From Gnetum montanum (lineage: Eukaryota > Streptophyta > Gnetopsida > Gnetales > Gnetaceae), in contig MNCI01008127.1 in the NCBI GenBank assembly GCA_015680685.1, positions 185,828 to 249,827 on the forward strand: a stretch of DNA of 64,000 nt. Reading direction: 5' to 3'. This document shows, piece by piece, positions 1-11,315 of the stretch. Each line of letters starts with the position of its first letter. Position 1 is the first letter of the stretch. Position numbers and translations under genes: made by a program. The notes under the pieces are model-generated. The model saw nothing but the letters and a program-made list of their open reading frames with translations. It was not told where the DNA came from and did no database searches.

Positions 1-120
1 ATTAATTAACCCCAAGTGTTCCTTGAGGCGTTTAGGCATTTAGTCTACGGAGTTCGACTGGATCACAGGTGCTACGCTCGTTTCATATGGTTGAGTGTAG
101 GGGTACCTTGCCACTCATCA
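1..120 (+). repeat. Ty3/gypsy LTR 3' end (LTR L0), cut by window edge
   Basis: The sequence ends in CTCATCA and, read on the opposite strand, matches the start of the other gypsy LTRs here: a TGATGAGT-type terminus, then a conserved stretch around GTACCCCTACACTCAACC. It is therefore the last part (U5 side) of an LTR lying on the plus strand, opposite to the LTRs at 36595, 43424, 47909 and 62882. No primer-binding site follows position 120, so it is a 3' LTR or a solo LTR and not a 5' LTR. Confidence 0.7.
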
Positions 121-2287
121 ATACTGGATCTAGCTATGGGAGTCTTTTAATTTATGGGGTATTAACTTAATGAATTCATGTTTCTAATGTCCAATGGTAA
201 GTCTTATGTTAGAGGTGAATTTTTTTTATAGAATTTTGTATTTTTTATATTGTTATGGGCTATTATTGATGGGATGTATTCTTATGGATATTATATGGAT
301 TGTTAGCTATGGTACAAGGTTGTTATTCTTTATGATTTTTACATTTTATATGTTTGGAGCTTTTATAGTTCTTCTTAATGAAACTTTTTTCTATTTCTCA
401 AATTTTGTAGTTTTAGGATATTTATGAGTTTATGATTTCTTATAAGCAAAAATGAAACAAGTAGTAAAAAATTGTGTGATGAAAACATAATGTAAAGAAA
501 ATTAATGTTAAAATAAGCAATAAACAACACTATTTCTAAAATTAATAAGTATGATAAAATAATTTTAAAAAATATGATAAATAATAAAACAAAATAACTA
601 AATAATGTAATGAAACTAAAGGAAATTAATACTAGGAAGTATGCATAAACATTAAAAAAATAAAAATGAAATCATAAAATAAGGAAGAAACATTTAAAGA
701 TGATGATTCCTTAGTGAAATATTTCTTACCTTCAAACCTTGTAGGAACCTTTATGTTCGTAACAAACTAAACAATCTCTAATTTATTAAATCCCAAGTCT
801 ACTAATTTGTAATTACTACATAATCAAGGAATGTTTGAATTTGACTTGTTAGATTCTTTTGTTGAAGAGGTTTGATCAAAGAGAGAATGTTGATATCCTA
901 AGGTGTTTTTCTCATAACATCTAAACATGAGAGGTCTAGAACCTCAAGATCAGCATGTATAACTACTTCCTTATCTTTACAGGGAAAATGTATCTCTTAA
1001 TGCAAACATGAGGAAACAACATGATGATATTCTAATTAAGTTCTTCCTAAGATAGACTGAATTCCATACAAGGCTCTAATGATAGTGAATAGAACCTCAA
1101 ATGGAATCAAACATATTGAAAAAGATAATTTTATTTCTCCTATAATTTCTACTCTAGCAATGCTAAATGAAGCCAAAGAGAAGTTATAGTTAGTGTATGC
1201 AATCTGTTATTTGAGGTCGAGATGATCAATGATTATCGATAAGATAACATTAGCTCCAGCTTCATCATCAATATCGACCAATGATAGTGATACATTGTCT
1301 CTAATCCATATGATGATATACATTAGAAGTTGGTACATGAAACTTATTGTAGGATGTGTTTGAATGTTTTGTTCCTTGAAAATCAAATAGTTAGCTTTAT
1401 AGTATTGCAAATTGAGCATTGATGAAATCATATGAGCATAAGGTTGAATGTCCTAAGGTATTGTAATATATTGTAGAAGCTCCTTCAATATCAAAGGATG
1501 TTTCTTTAAAGTGGAAACAAGATAAAAAATAAAAATGTTTCCTTCTTTTGATTTTATTGTATCAGTAATTTATAATAAAACCTTACCCTTGTATGTTGCA
1601 TCTTTGGAAACTAGCATAGGAGGAACAACATCTCATGTAGGTGGAGAAGTTGAGTAGACAATGATAGTACGATGAATTATGTCAACTATATCCTAGAATG
1701 AAACTCTCTTTTTTTTTTTTTGAACAAGCTACTTATTAGCTTATTTCTTTTCTTTCCCTTTGACATTGGTCACTACCTCCTTTTGCATCCATGTAAGAAT
1801 CTTTACAAGCAAAGTGGGATAGAAATCAATGGAAGCTCTTGTAACTTAGGTGGAAAGAAGGGATGAGATGAAAGAGAAATAGCATAGGATAAAATAGAAG
1901 GATATTTAACTAGACGAACTAGGTGTAGAAAATCTATTTCTTAGAGGAGAGGAAGGATAACTAAAGGTGGGTTGGAAATGCATAGGGATTTCATCATAAT
2001 GAGGTATCATGGCAATTGCTAATGAAGCTCTACATAAATTCTAGAAGGTTGAAGCATTAGCATCATTCTAGAAAAGATTGATAACAAAAAAAATTTTGGA
2101 TTTCAATTAGGTTGAATAAGAGGATGAGAAAGATTAATACTATAAGGAATTCATTTGAATGACAAATGGGGTTTTTAGATGATTACCTTTAAGCTTCAAA
2201 TAAAAGAACAAAATTCTCCTAAACTTTGCATTAAAGAGGATCTTAGTAAATTTGCATGTCTAATTCTTCGATTTCATAAGAGTATTG
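121..2287. other. AT-rich stretch without recognisable gene
   Basis: I found no supported coding region, RNA gene or element terminus. Short open frames such as 194-427 encode low-complexity hydrophobic peptides expected by chance in AT-rich DNA. A run of 13 T lies at 1709-1721. Parts of 1700-2250 could be a strongly decayed retroelement internal region, but I could not align them to any known domain. Confidence 0.5.
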
Positions 2288-2556
2288 TGTTGACCTTTTA
2301 GTATGTCAAAACCTTAAGAAAAATGGAGAACATATAGTGTTTGTTGTGGATGATGTGTTTATAGGACATAAACAAGAACTCCACATGAAACCTAAGGACT
2401 CAAGGAAAATAGGATCTACAACAAGATGAAAAAGTAAGGAATTTATGAGTCAAGATGAGACTAAAGACTACAAATTAAATCAAGATGTTTCAAGGACTAA
2501 GAAGAAGACAAACTGCAAAAAGGAAGCCTTCGAAGCTAGAGCCCAAGAACTAGGAA

Positions 2557-2702
2557 GATGTCTCCTAGAAATAGTAGATGTCACTAATCCAAAGAATGTC
2601 TCCCTAGAGACATTCCATAGGAGACATCCCATTTTCCAGTAAGATGTCTCTCTTAAATAGAGAGTAGTATTAGGTAGATGTCCCAATATTGAAGGAGATG
2701 TC
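2557..2702 (+). promoter_or_regulatory. Array of GATGTC/GACATC motifs in copia U3
   Basis: Exact GATGTC or GACATC hexamers occur at 2557, 2577, 2623, 2643, 2677 and 2697, with one-mismatch forms at 2595 and 2609. The aligned 3' LTR (6961-7109) has the same array, but several sites have the other form (TG in one copy, CA in the other). That is the pattern expected if each site was once GACGTC and lost its CpG by deamination on one strand or the other. GACGTC carries an ACGT core of the kind bound by plant bZIP factors. The enhancer role is inferred. Confidence 0.5.
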
Positions 2703-2762
2703 TACATTAGCCATTGGGTAGCCATTGCATAAGTTCAAAGGATTTTTTGAGAAATCCAAGTC

Positions 2763-2770
2763 TATAAGAA
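2763..2770 (+). promoter_or_regulatory. TATA-like box of copia LTR
   Basis: TATAAGAA lies about 60 bases after the palindromic motif array and is conserved in the 3' LTR (TATAAG at 7170-7175). The position inside the LTR fits the U3/R boundary. Confidence 0.5.
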
Positions 2771-3373
2771 GATACCAAATTCTTGTAAATTGAGAAAGAA
2801 CTATTCACATCATAGTAATCATTTTCATATCTATGCTTTTGTATTCTTGTTTTTCATTGTAACATCATTTACTTCATTATATGGTGAATTGAGCTTCAAT
2901 GACAAGGACTTATAATTTTAGTTACATTCTTTTCCTTTTTCTTTTTCTTTTTTTGATTACCCTATGAGGTTGATGTGCTTCTTGTGAGAAGGCATCCTCC
3001 TTTAACTTGTTGAGACTTTGCAATGTTGAGTGACTTTTCAATACCAAACTACTCCATAGTGGAGCTTAATTTTGTAAAGATTTTGGGATCCTTGAAATCA
3101 CATTTTGAGCTTGTTTGAACCATGTGAGGTTAAGTGGTTTTGCAAGAAAAAAACACTTCGATGTAGAGCTCAAAGCTTGTACAAGGGTGGTGTCCTTCAA
3201 AGTAAATTTGATTGAGAAACAAATTCTGGAGGTGTACATGGATTCTACCCTCCCAGTGTGGAAGTATGGAAGTTGGAGAACCATGTAAAGTTTTGTGTTT
3301 TTTTGTGGAATTACAATTTACATTGGAAACTTATTCATCCCCTTCCTCCCCATTTAAGTTCTCAATCCTCAAG

Positions 3374-3385
3374 TGGTATCAAAGC
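3374..3385 (+). other. Primer-binding site of C1 (tRNA-iMet type)
   Basis: TGGTATCAAAGC follows the LTR end by two bases. Plant copia elements typically carry TGGTATCAGAGC here, complementary to the 3' end of initiator methionine tRNA. One mismatch is visible. Confidence 0.8.
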
Positions 3386-3499
3386 ATAGTAATCTTACAT
3401 TCAACTTCAACTTTCAAGAGTAAACTACGAAGGGAACATCCTATACAAAGTCATCAATGTTCGATGGGTTCAATTTTACTTATTAGAAGGCAAGGATGC

Positions 3500-4642
3500 A
3501 AGGCTTATTCAAGTCAAGCAATTTGAGGTATGGGAGTCCATCCTTAAAGGACACATACCTTCTATCAATAGAGCAACAAAGGCCATCAAGCCACATAGCA
3601 AGTCGACATCAAAAGAGAGAGATAAGTTCATGTATGATTCTAAAGAAAACAAGTGTTTATATTATGCATTAAATAAATTTGAATTTAATAGAGCAGTTGG
3701 ATGTAGAATAGCCAAAGAAATTTGGGAAATCGTAGAAGGTACCTATGAGGGCACATTCATAGTTAAATGATCAAAACTCTTGGTTTTGCAAAGTGAGTAT
3801 GACAAACATAAAATGAGAGAAGAAGAAAAGATAAAAGATTATTTTTCTAGGGCAAATTATCTAGTCATAGCTATCAAGGGTATAGGCAAAGGCTTGCCTA
3901 AATGTGATGTCATCATTAAATTGATTAGAACACTAAAACCTAAATTTAGGCATAAGTTTACAACTATGGAAGAAATTAGGAATTTTTTAGTCTTAAAATT
4001 TGAAGAACTCCAAAGTGCTATCATTGCCTATGAAATGAATCTCATAAGAGAAGGAGCAATAAAAGAAAATTCCATTACGCTAAAAGTAACATCCAAAGAA
4101 GAGAAACCAACTAAGCAAGAGGTGAATTGAGAATAGAAAATAGTTCATCTATCAAGAAGAGTTTAAAGGCTTGAAAGGGAAGAAGGCTAAATCAATTAGA
4201 ACCCAACCAATCCAACTCACAAGGGAAGGATAGAGGTAAAAATGTTTTAAATTCTAATTTTGATGATTTTTCAATAGAATGGTGGGTATGTGGTGGAAGA
4301 GGCCATGTGGCCTCCAAATTTCCTGGCAATGTTAGGTTATCATGAAAGGATAAGACTGAGATGGACATAAAGAAGACTAATTTCTACACAAGCGAGGATG
4401 ATGAAGAGCAAAGTGTAGAAGATGTTGACAACACCACAAAAGATTCTCAACTTACATTATTGGCACATACAAATGAGAATTCCTCACAAATATTTGATGA
4501 ACTAAGAGGTAAGTATGATGATAGGTATAGTGAACTACATGAAGAAATTATTATCCTACATTATTTACTCAAAAAGGTAAAGAAAAATATGAATAGAAAA
4601 TTTTCTAAAATTCATACATTATCTTCCAAATTAAAAGGGTAA
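3500..4642 (+). pseudogene. Copia gag (UBN2 type) relic, C1
   Basis: Translation gives a copia-type Gag. It starts with a frame reading KFMYDSKENKCLYYALN, continues through IAKEIWEIVEGTYEG, then an in-frame TGA near 3768. The open frame 3780-4130 matches the UBN2/gag-polypeptide family, with an LIRTLKPKF region and a TTMEEI stretch as in FTAIEEAKD of the family. A CCHC zinc knuckle is present but degraded near 4280-4325 (CGGRGHVASKF; the last Cys is lost). The open frame 4361-4642 is acidic then coiled-coil-like, as often seen at the C-terminus of these Gags. Gag coats element RNA in cytoplasmic particles. This copy is broken by stops and frameshifts. Confidence 0.75.
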
Positions 4643-4685
4643 ATCTCAAACATAAAAGCTAATATTAAACTACTAACCCCATTAG

Positions 4686-5078
4686 ATGAAGAGAAATGTA
4701 GTGACACTCAAGAAGAAGTGGTCAGTGAAAATAATGAAATTTAGCCTAGAAGTGAAAGCTTGGAAGAAACCCCATAAAAGGATATGGGCAATAGCTCAAG
4801 AATATTTAGGTTTGATAACTCTATTCTTTAAGAAAACACTTTATTTGTTCATAAAAATTTTGGATTTAAATAAGATTATAATTATCCTCATATTGGAAAA
4901 AATAACATTAATGTTTGGTGTCGTAAAAAAGAACCTAGTAAGTTGCAATATGCAACAAGTTGAAGTTAAAAGAAGGAAAAATCTTCAAACAATGGATGAT
5001 ATAGTAGATGACCATAGATTCTCTTATCTTGAAGAACATGAACTAGAATGGTTAACTTACAAAAGAACTAATGAATGA
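4686..5078 (+). pseudogene. Lysine-rich continuation after gag, C1
   Basis: An open frame of 130 codons follows gag in the element. It is rich in Lys, Ile and Leu and has no domain I can name. Its place suggests a remnant of the gag-protease linker, but no D-S/T-G protease motif is visible. Confidence 0.3.
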
Positions 5079-6660
5079 AAATCAAAAGATAAGGAAGTAC
5101 TCCATGATAGAAGACCTCATCTCAAACTTCATTAGTCTTTTTCATCTCATTATGCAAGGCTAGTCATGGTAACTTTCTATTTCCTTACTTGCTAGTTAAA
5201 ATATGGGTTAGTTTTTGAATATTTTATGAATTCTTTTTCTTTTTTTTTAAACATATTTTTCTATCCATAGGAAAGGAGATCAAAATAGTATGGCTATCTC
5301 TCATGCTTGAACTATTTAGTTGTTTACATGTCCTTTAAAAGTCTTATTCTTGAATAAAATCTAAATCTGAGAATCAAGAATGGCATTGCGTCCATGTTTA
5401 TCATAAGATGCCACTAATTTAATAATTTGGACCATGTTTTGTAGGAAAATGTTTAGATGGTTGATCAAGAAATATAAATTTGTTATCATATGTTTTATCT
5501 TTCTACAAGTCTTGTTGGATTACTCAATATTTTTTTAATAAACAAGATTATGAAAAATTAGTTTCAAGTTTTGAAAATGTTAAATAAAATATAAGCACAT
5601 ATGTAGGTGGATCTTGGACCTCATGAATTATTATGAAGTATCAATACTTGAAGGTTTATGAAGATCTTCTCTAAGACATAATTCTTACGAAGGCATCAAA
5701 ATGTATATTCATCTTATACAAATCGAAGGTAAAAGAGAAAAATGTGTTTGACTCAATATTTAAAATTTATGTTATCTAAGAGTGATAATCAATTGTGCAA
5801 GCATCTAGAATTCATTTGAATATATATCTATGACAATATTTCATCATTGACATACTATGAATATATATTCTTTTAAATACTTAAGCCCTCTATTTTTAAT
5901 ATGAATTAAACTAAAGCAAGAAGTACTCACACTTCTACTCTCAATTTATAAAAGCCTCTTAGGAAGTTTTGGAAATGAATGGTTAACATACCTTCAACTT
6001 TCCTAAGATATATGTGATCTATATGGACATCTTTGAACTTGCTTTATCTATTGATATAAAAATCAATATATCTTGAGTATGTATGTACTTGTTCATATGA
6101 CATTTCGATGGTTATGAAATTTTTTTGATAAAATATTATGAGGTTTTACTTGGATGAAGATTGTGCTTTCCTTTGATCTATCTTATTGCTAGTTGTCAAG
6201 CTCCACTCCTTTTTGATGATTTCCAAAAAGGAGGAGAATTTAATAATGCTATTATGTTTAACATATGTGATTGTAATATAAATTAGATAATATTAGATGC
6301 AATGACTTGTAATATGATATGATTATGATCTTATGGATTAAGCAACATTGGGATCTGATGAATATATTTGAACTAGTACCATGAGAAATATTGCTATTAA
6401 ATGATAATAACCTAATGGACATACTTGATGGAAACAACTTTCAACTTATGATGGTATTAGTGATTATCTTATAAATTTAAAGTTCTAACATTATGATGGT
6501 ATAAATGTTCTTATTTCTAGGTTCTTGGTCATAAATGTCCTCATTCAAAAATTTAGAATTTTCTTAATGATTTATCAATTACATACTATTGTAAAGATGA
6601 ATAATCTTTAGCTCAATTCATTTCAAGACCTACTAAACCATTTTATTAAGTTTTGAACAT
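5079..6660 (+). other. Internal region of C1 without pol
   Basis: About 1.6 kb between the gag tail and the polypurine tract is AT-rich, with no integrase, RT or RNase H match by eye in any frame. It is part of the element because PPT and 3' LTR follow directly. A pol deletion or replacement is the simplest explanation. Confidence 0.5.
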
Positions 6661-6661
6661 C

Positions 6662-6678
6662 ACCAAAAAGGGGGAGAT
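6662..6678 (+). other. Polypurine tract of C1
   Basis: The tract AAAAAGGGGGAGAT immediately precedes the TGTTGACC start of the 3' LTR. The form (A-run, G-run, GAGATTG) is typical of plant copia elements, where it primes plus-strand DNA synthesis. Confidence 0.8.
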
Positions 6679-7425
6679 TGTTGACCTTTTTTTATGTCAA
6701 AGCCTTAAGAAAAATGAAGAACATAGAGTGTTTATCATGGATGATATTTTTACAAGACATAAACAACAACTCCACAAGAGAACTAAGGACTAATGGAAAA
6801 CAAGATGGCAAAGTGAAGACTTTATGAGCCAAGATGAGATCATGAATGAGCATGGACTAAAATCAAAGAATATACACCAAACGAAGATGCTCCAAGGATT
6901 GAAAAGAAGATAAATTGATGAGAGGAAGCCTCAGAAACCAAAGCCACCCAAGAATTGAGAAGACATTTCCTAAAACTAGTAGAAATCTCTATTCTAGAGG
7001 ATATGTCTCATCAAAGATATCCCATAGAAGACATCACATTTTATAGCAAGATGTCTCTCTTGAATAGAGGCCAATCCCATGTAGACATCCCAACTTTGAA
7101 GGAGACATCTACATTATCCATTGCCTAGTAATTACACAAATTTTGAGGAGTTTTTTGAAACTCCAAGTTTATAAGAAGATACCAAATTCTTGGGAATTGA
7201 GAAAGAACTATTTACATCAAAGTAATCATTTATATATATATGTTTATTTATTCTTGTTTTTCATTTTAACATATTTTCTTGATTCTATGTTGAATTGAGC
7301 TTCAATGACAAGGACTTATAATTTTAGTTACATTCTTTCGTTATGCCTTTTCCTTTTCTTTATTTCCATGTTGGGTTGATGTTCTTCTTAGGAGAAGGAA
7401 TCCTCATTGAGATTGTTGGAGATAG
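6679..7425 (+). repeat. 3' LTR of C1, truncated
   Basis: It aligns with the first ~725 bases of the 5' LTR, then stops at about 7425 where RT sequence of the inverted element C2 begins. It keeps the palindromic motif array (6961-7109) and TATA-like box (7170). Confidence 0.75.
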
Positions 7426-7438
7426 TACCATACTTTAT

Positions 7439-8215
7439 TTAACAAATAAAAATCCCATTTTCATCTTGCATAACTTCAATATCCAAAAAATAATGTAGGA
7501 AGCCCAAATCAAACATACCAAAAGTTCTCATCATTAACTCTTTAAAGGCTTTCATCATTTCAATTGAACTTCCAATGTAAATCATATCATCAGCATACAA
7601 GCAAACCACTAAAAAATCATTTTCATAAGTTTTAACATACAATGTAGGTTCACTTGCACTTATGCAAAAATTATTATATGCAAAATAAGAGTCAATTTTA
7701 CTATACTAGGTTCTTGGAGCTTTCTTGAGCCCATATAGTGCTTTGTGCAATTTGTAGACCTTATGCTCTAATCCCTTTACTTCAAAGCCTTTACACATAT
7801 CAAATTTTGCCATGTATGCAAAAGTATCGAAAAAATTAATACCTAGGATTTGAGCATATTCCTTGGCTACAAGACATGCCCTTTTTTTCTACAAGTTACC
7901 ATCAAAAGTTTACTTGCACTTGTATATCCATTTAAGACCGACTTCTTCTTTTCCTATAGGAAAATCCACCAAGCTCCATGTTCTATTCTTTTCAATAACA
8001 ACAATCTCCTCCTCCATTGCTTTGATCCATTCTTCTCTCACAAGGACACCTTCAAAACAAAGAGGTTCCATGGAAAAAAAAGAAAATTCACTTGAAGCAT
8101 AAATATCAAATAGACTTTTTACCTTCCTTGGAGGAGAATTAGTTGTAGAGTCAACTATTGGAGGAATAGGTATAAGTGAGTTACTTGTTTCTAAATTTGA
8201 ATTGTCAAATTTCAT
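7439..8215 (-). pseudogene. Copia reverse transcriptase relic, C2
   Basis: Two open blocks, 8215-7910 and 7642-7439, match the copia RT (RVT_2). The first holds REEWIKAMEEEIVVIEKN and SLVDFPIGKEEVG, matching the RT start region. The second holds the catalytic block LVVCLYADDMIYIGSS with the YADD box intact, followed by the DLGFLHYFLDIEV motif typical of copia. The segment between is frameshifted. Sequence is lost right after the FLDIEV block, so the enzyme cannot be whole. Confidence 0.88.
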
Positions 8216-9030
8216 AACAGCAAGGGCTACACTTCCATATTTCCAATTCCATGCTTTGTCCTCAATGAATATGATGTCATAGCTAAAAATAAATTTGTAG
8301 CTTATTGGATTGAACAGCTCGTAGCCTTTTGTCTCTCCACTATACCCAACAAAGATACAGTTGGTGCTTTTCTCATCTAACCTTAATTTTGATGGAACTA
8401 AGGTATATGTAATAGAACCAAAAACCCTTAGATAACTTGCACTTTTCTTTCTTCCACTTTAAGCTTCATAAGCTATTTTTCCTTTAACTGCTTGTGTTGG
8501 AAAGAAATTAATTACATAGATAGTTGTTGCTATTACTTCTACCTAGAAAACCTTAGGAAGATTTTTGTCTTTTAGCATACTATTTGCTACCTAAAAAATA
8601 GCTCTATTCTTTGAATAAGAAACACCATTTTTCTAAGGTGTATAACTAGCAATGAATTCTTTTTGTATGCCACAATTCCTACAAAAAATAATAAAATCTT
8701 GGAATGTAAATTCACCCCCATAGTTAGTTTACAATGTCATGAATGAATTTCTAGATTGTTTCTCCACAAGTGCTTTAAATTGTTTAAACAATTCAAAGGC
8801 TTCAAATTTCTCCTTTAGAAAATACACCCATTACCTCCTTGAAAAATCATCAACAAAAATAAGAAAGTACTTACTTCCATGCAAAGATGGACTTTGCATT
8901 GGAAGACATATATTAGCATACACCAACAATAGAGTCTTAGTGGCTCTCCAAGACTTTCCAATAGTAAACTTATTTTTGTGATGCTTCTTGAAGATACATG
9001 CTTCACAAATTTTTGTCATTTATCCTCACT
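8216..9030 (-). pseudogene. Copia integrase relic, C2
   Basis: The minus strand at 9019-8831 reads CEACIFKKHHKNKF, then GKSWRATKTLLLVYANIC and GSKYFLIFVDDFSR. These match the copia GAG-pre-integrase/integrase junction and the first catalytic Asp region of rve integrases. The conserved His of LELVHTD is changed here. The rest, down to 8216, aligns only in broken frames. Confidence 0.85.
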
Positions 9031-9700
9031 AGTGGAAGATCAAATACCATGCTCTTCTTATGTAACAATTTTAGTCCAACAAAATTGAGATGACTATACC
9101 TTCTATGCCATAACATTAAGTCATCACTTGAAGCCTTGAAAGCATTAAAGGTGGCTTGTGAAAGCACAATACAAAACATTTTCTTTTGCTATCATCTTTG
9201 ATGCATAAATCAAACTCTTTCTCCTTTTGTCAAAAATCAAACACTCATCATTGTCAAACAATGCATAATAACCATTCTTCAATAGCCAACCCAAGCTAAG
9301 AAAATTCTAGGCCAAACTAGGAACATACATCACATTATGTATAAGTTTCCTTCCAAATTTAGACATCCTAGCTATAACACCTAAGCCACACACCTATACT
9401 TGCTTGTTGTTTCCCATTGTAACTTATGTCTTTACACTCTCATCAATTTGAACAAAGTAATCTCTATTTCTTGTCATATGGTTTTTGCATCGATTGTCTA
9501 AATACAATGCATCATCACACACACCAACATTAGCAATCAAACAAGTAACAAATAAATTATCTTCACATTCTATTTTTTCTTCACGGTAATTATCTTGCCC
9601 TTGTGTTTTTAAATCACAATCTTTAGCAATGTGGCCATATTTTTTACAATTGTAACAGTGTGAAATAGCTTTATCTTGATCAACATTATTTTTATGCTAA
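9031..9700 (-). pseudogene. Copia zinc knuckle and protease region, C2
   Basis: Near 9662-9620 the minus strand encodes a CCHC knuckle (CYNCKKYGHIAKDC), a Gag RNA-binding feature. Downstream, around 9510-9260, a frame with stops includes LYLDNRCKNHMT, matching the family's W-x-x-D-S-G-C-(S/T)-x-H-(M/I)-T protease block. The active-site D-S-G reads D-N-R, so the protease is dead. A further block matching the NVMYVPSLA-type motif follows near 9330. Confidence 0.7.
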
Positions 9701-10560
9701 GAATTTCTCTCTATATGGATTGATTTATCACAATAAGAACAAGATGGAGAATTAACATGATTACCTCCACCGTAATTTTTGTCACATCCTCTTCATAGCT
9801 AGAATTTTCACAACCATTTCCTCATGCTTTGCTATTCTTCCCTCTTCTAAAGCCATCTAAATTTTTCTTCATATGAATTTGTGATTGGAACACATGCTCC
9901 AAGGAAGCAACAACTACTTTGCTTAATCACTACTCATGTGCTTGAAGTGAACCCATTAATTCCATGAGTGAATAATCTAACATGTCCTTTGACTACTCAA
10001 TTGCAATGACTACATGATCAAACTTGGTAGGAAGACACCTTAGCACATTTTCTATAGCCTTCTAGTCACTTAGTTTTTCTCCAAGAAAATGAATTTGATT
10101 CAAAATGAATGAGACTTTTGCAAAGAATTCGTGTACCTTCTTAGTTGGCTTCATCTGCAAATTATTAAAGTCTCGTTGAAGAGCTTGCAACTTGACAAGC
10201 ACCACCTTACTCATCCCTTGGTATTATTCATAAAGCAAATCCCATGCTTCCTTTGAAGTGGTAGCACCTATAACTCATGGAAATATCACATCATCTAGAC
10301 CCTACTAAATCATAAATAGGTCTTCGGTATCCTTTTTCTATTTCTCTCTCTATTTATTTCATTGTGTTGTAATCAATCTTGGGGCTTACTCTGGGTTAGC
10401 AAGCTCCACAAATCCATTTTCAACCAATTCCCACAAATCATGTAACTTAAACAACATCTTTATTTTCATGCACCAAAACTAATAATTGGTGCCACTAAAA
10501 ATTGAAACATTTTAAAGACCTGTTAGATTGTTTTTGGCAGTCATATTCACTCTCAACTTA
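9701..10560 (-). pseudogene. Copia gag relic, C2
   Basis: The position between PBS and zinc knuckle and fragments resembling UBN2 Gag (a L-x-x-LP-x-x-F-x-x-V-V block near 10000-10080) support gag. Stops occur in every frame. Confidence 0.6.
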
Positions 10561-10588
10561 CAATAAACACTCATGTTTAAAAAACCAA

Positions 10589-10600
10589 GCTTTGATACCA
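10589..10600 (-). other. Primer-binding site of C2 (tRNA-iMet type)
   Basis: On the minus strand this reads TGGTATCAAAGC, two bases inside the 5' LTR end. It is the same PBS as in C1. Confidence 0.85.
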
Positions 10601-10602
10601 TA

Positions 10603-10920
10603 TGTAGAATAATAATGACACATAATAGAGAACAAATTGAATTTTTATTAAATTGAAACTACTTCTCCTATACAAATAAAATGATCATACACAACTACTT
10701 AAATAGACACTTTGCAATGAGAACATTTACAATTCTGATCTTAACAACTTGGCAACAATATCTAAACTAACATGACAATTGTAACTGCATGCACAACTAC
10801 TACAAAATAGCAATAGAACTTAACTAAGATAACTAATTCCTAAAAACTAGGCCTTGAATTACTCGAACAATTAAAAAACTTGAGTGGGACAATTAATTTA
10901 GGCCTTAAATTAGTCTAACA
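10603..10920 (-). repeat. 5' LTR of C2
   Basis: The 318-bp LTR starts TGTTAGA and ends TCTACA on the minus strand, giving a near-perfect short terminal inverted repeat. It lies immediately outside the PBS. No second copy is in the window because the element is truncated on the left. Confidence 0.8.
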
Positions 10921-11315
10921 AATATTGCATATTTTTTTGTTACTACATATATTCTTCCATGTTGCAATACCCATGCAATGTGTGAATCAAAAGAAATGTA
11001 GAAGGTTGCTAAATTTTGAAAAGCCTTGTAATGGTATATGGTAAGCCTTATTATAATGGTTAGACTTATTGTCTTGATTATGTGGTTAAGATTGATGTTA
11101 CAAAAGGAACATGAAAGCACATTTTGTAACAATTCATAGACCATGTCATGATGAGGGCAAGTAATATAAGAAACACGAAAAAGAAAGCAGAAAAAAATGA
11201 AAGATAATGATAATATGTGCATGTAGTGAGCCAAGGATAGAACCTTTTAGTTTTNAATCAATAAATAGCATAAATGTTGCTAAATTAGAAGTAACAATTC
11301 AAAGCTAAAATTTCC
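10921..11315. other. No gene; one ambiguous base at 11255
   Basis: AT-rich DNA between the C2 LTR and the LINE relic. A single N at 11255 marks a sequencing or scaffold joint. No duplicated flank is seen around this N, unlike the two Ns near 29.2-29.4 kb. Confidence 0.5.

Larger units (their letters stand above)
2288..3371 (+). repeat. 5' LTR of copia element C1
   Basis: The LTR starts TGTTGACC and ends in CCTCA, two bases before the PBS. The first ~725 bases align with 6679-7425. Length is about 1.08 kb. It contains a palindromic motif array (2557-2702) and a TATA-like box (2763). The LTR pair is clearly diverged, so the insertion is old. Confidence 0.78.
2288..7425 (+). mobile_element. Ty1/copia LTR element C1, gag-only (non-autonomous)
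   Basis: Two direct LTR copies (2288-3371 and 6679-7425) bracket an internal region with a PBS matching the initiator-Met tRNA 3' end, a recognisable copia gag, a zinc knuckle, and a polypurine tract just before the 3' LTR. No protease, integrase, RT or RNase H trace is visible between about 5080 and 6660, so the copy could only have moved with help from another element. The 3' LTR is cut off at about 7425, where the inverted copia element C2 begins. Target-site duplications cannot be assessed because of that truncation. Confidence 0.8.
7426..10920 (-). mobile_element. Ty1/copia element C2, 3'-truncated
   Basis: Read on the minus strand, the order is 5' LTR (10920-10603), PBS (10600-10589), gag, zinc knuckle and protease region, integrase, then RT. 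This is copia order, with integrase before RT. The element stops inside RT at about 7430, so RNase H and the 3' LTR are missing. Coding regions are full of stops. It lies tail to tail with C1. Confidence 0.85.

Noticed and set aside
2283-2287. Target-site duplication for copia C1
   Set aside because: The 3' LTR is truncated at 7425, so the right flank is not the original target DNA.
7863-8102. Plus-strand open frames of 79-81 codons at 7850-8102
   Set aside because: They are antisense shadows of the copia RT on the minus strand.
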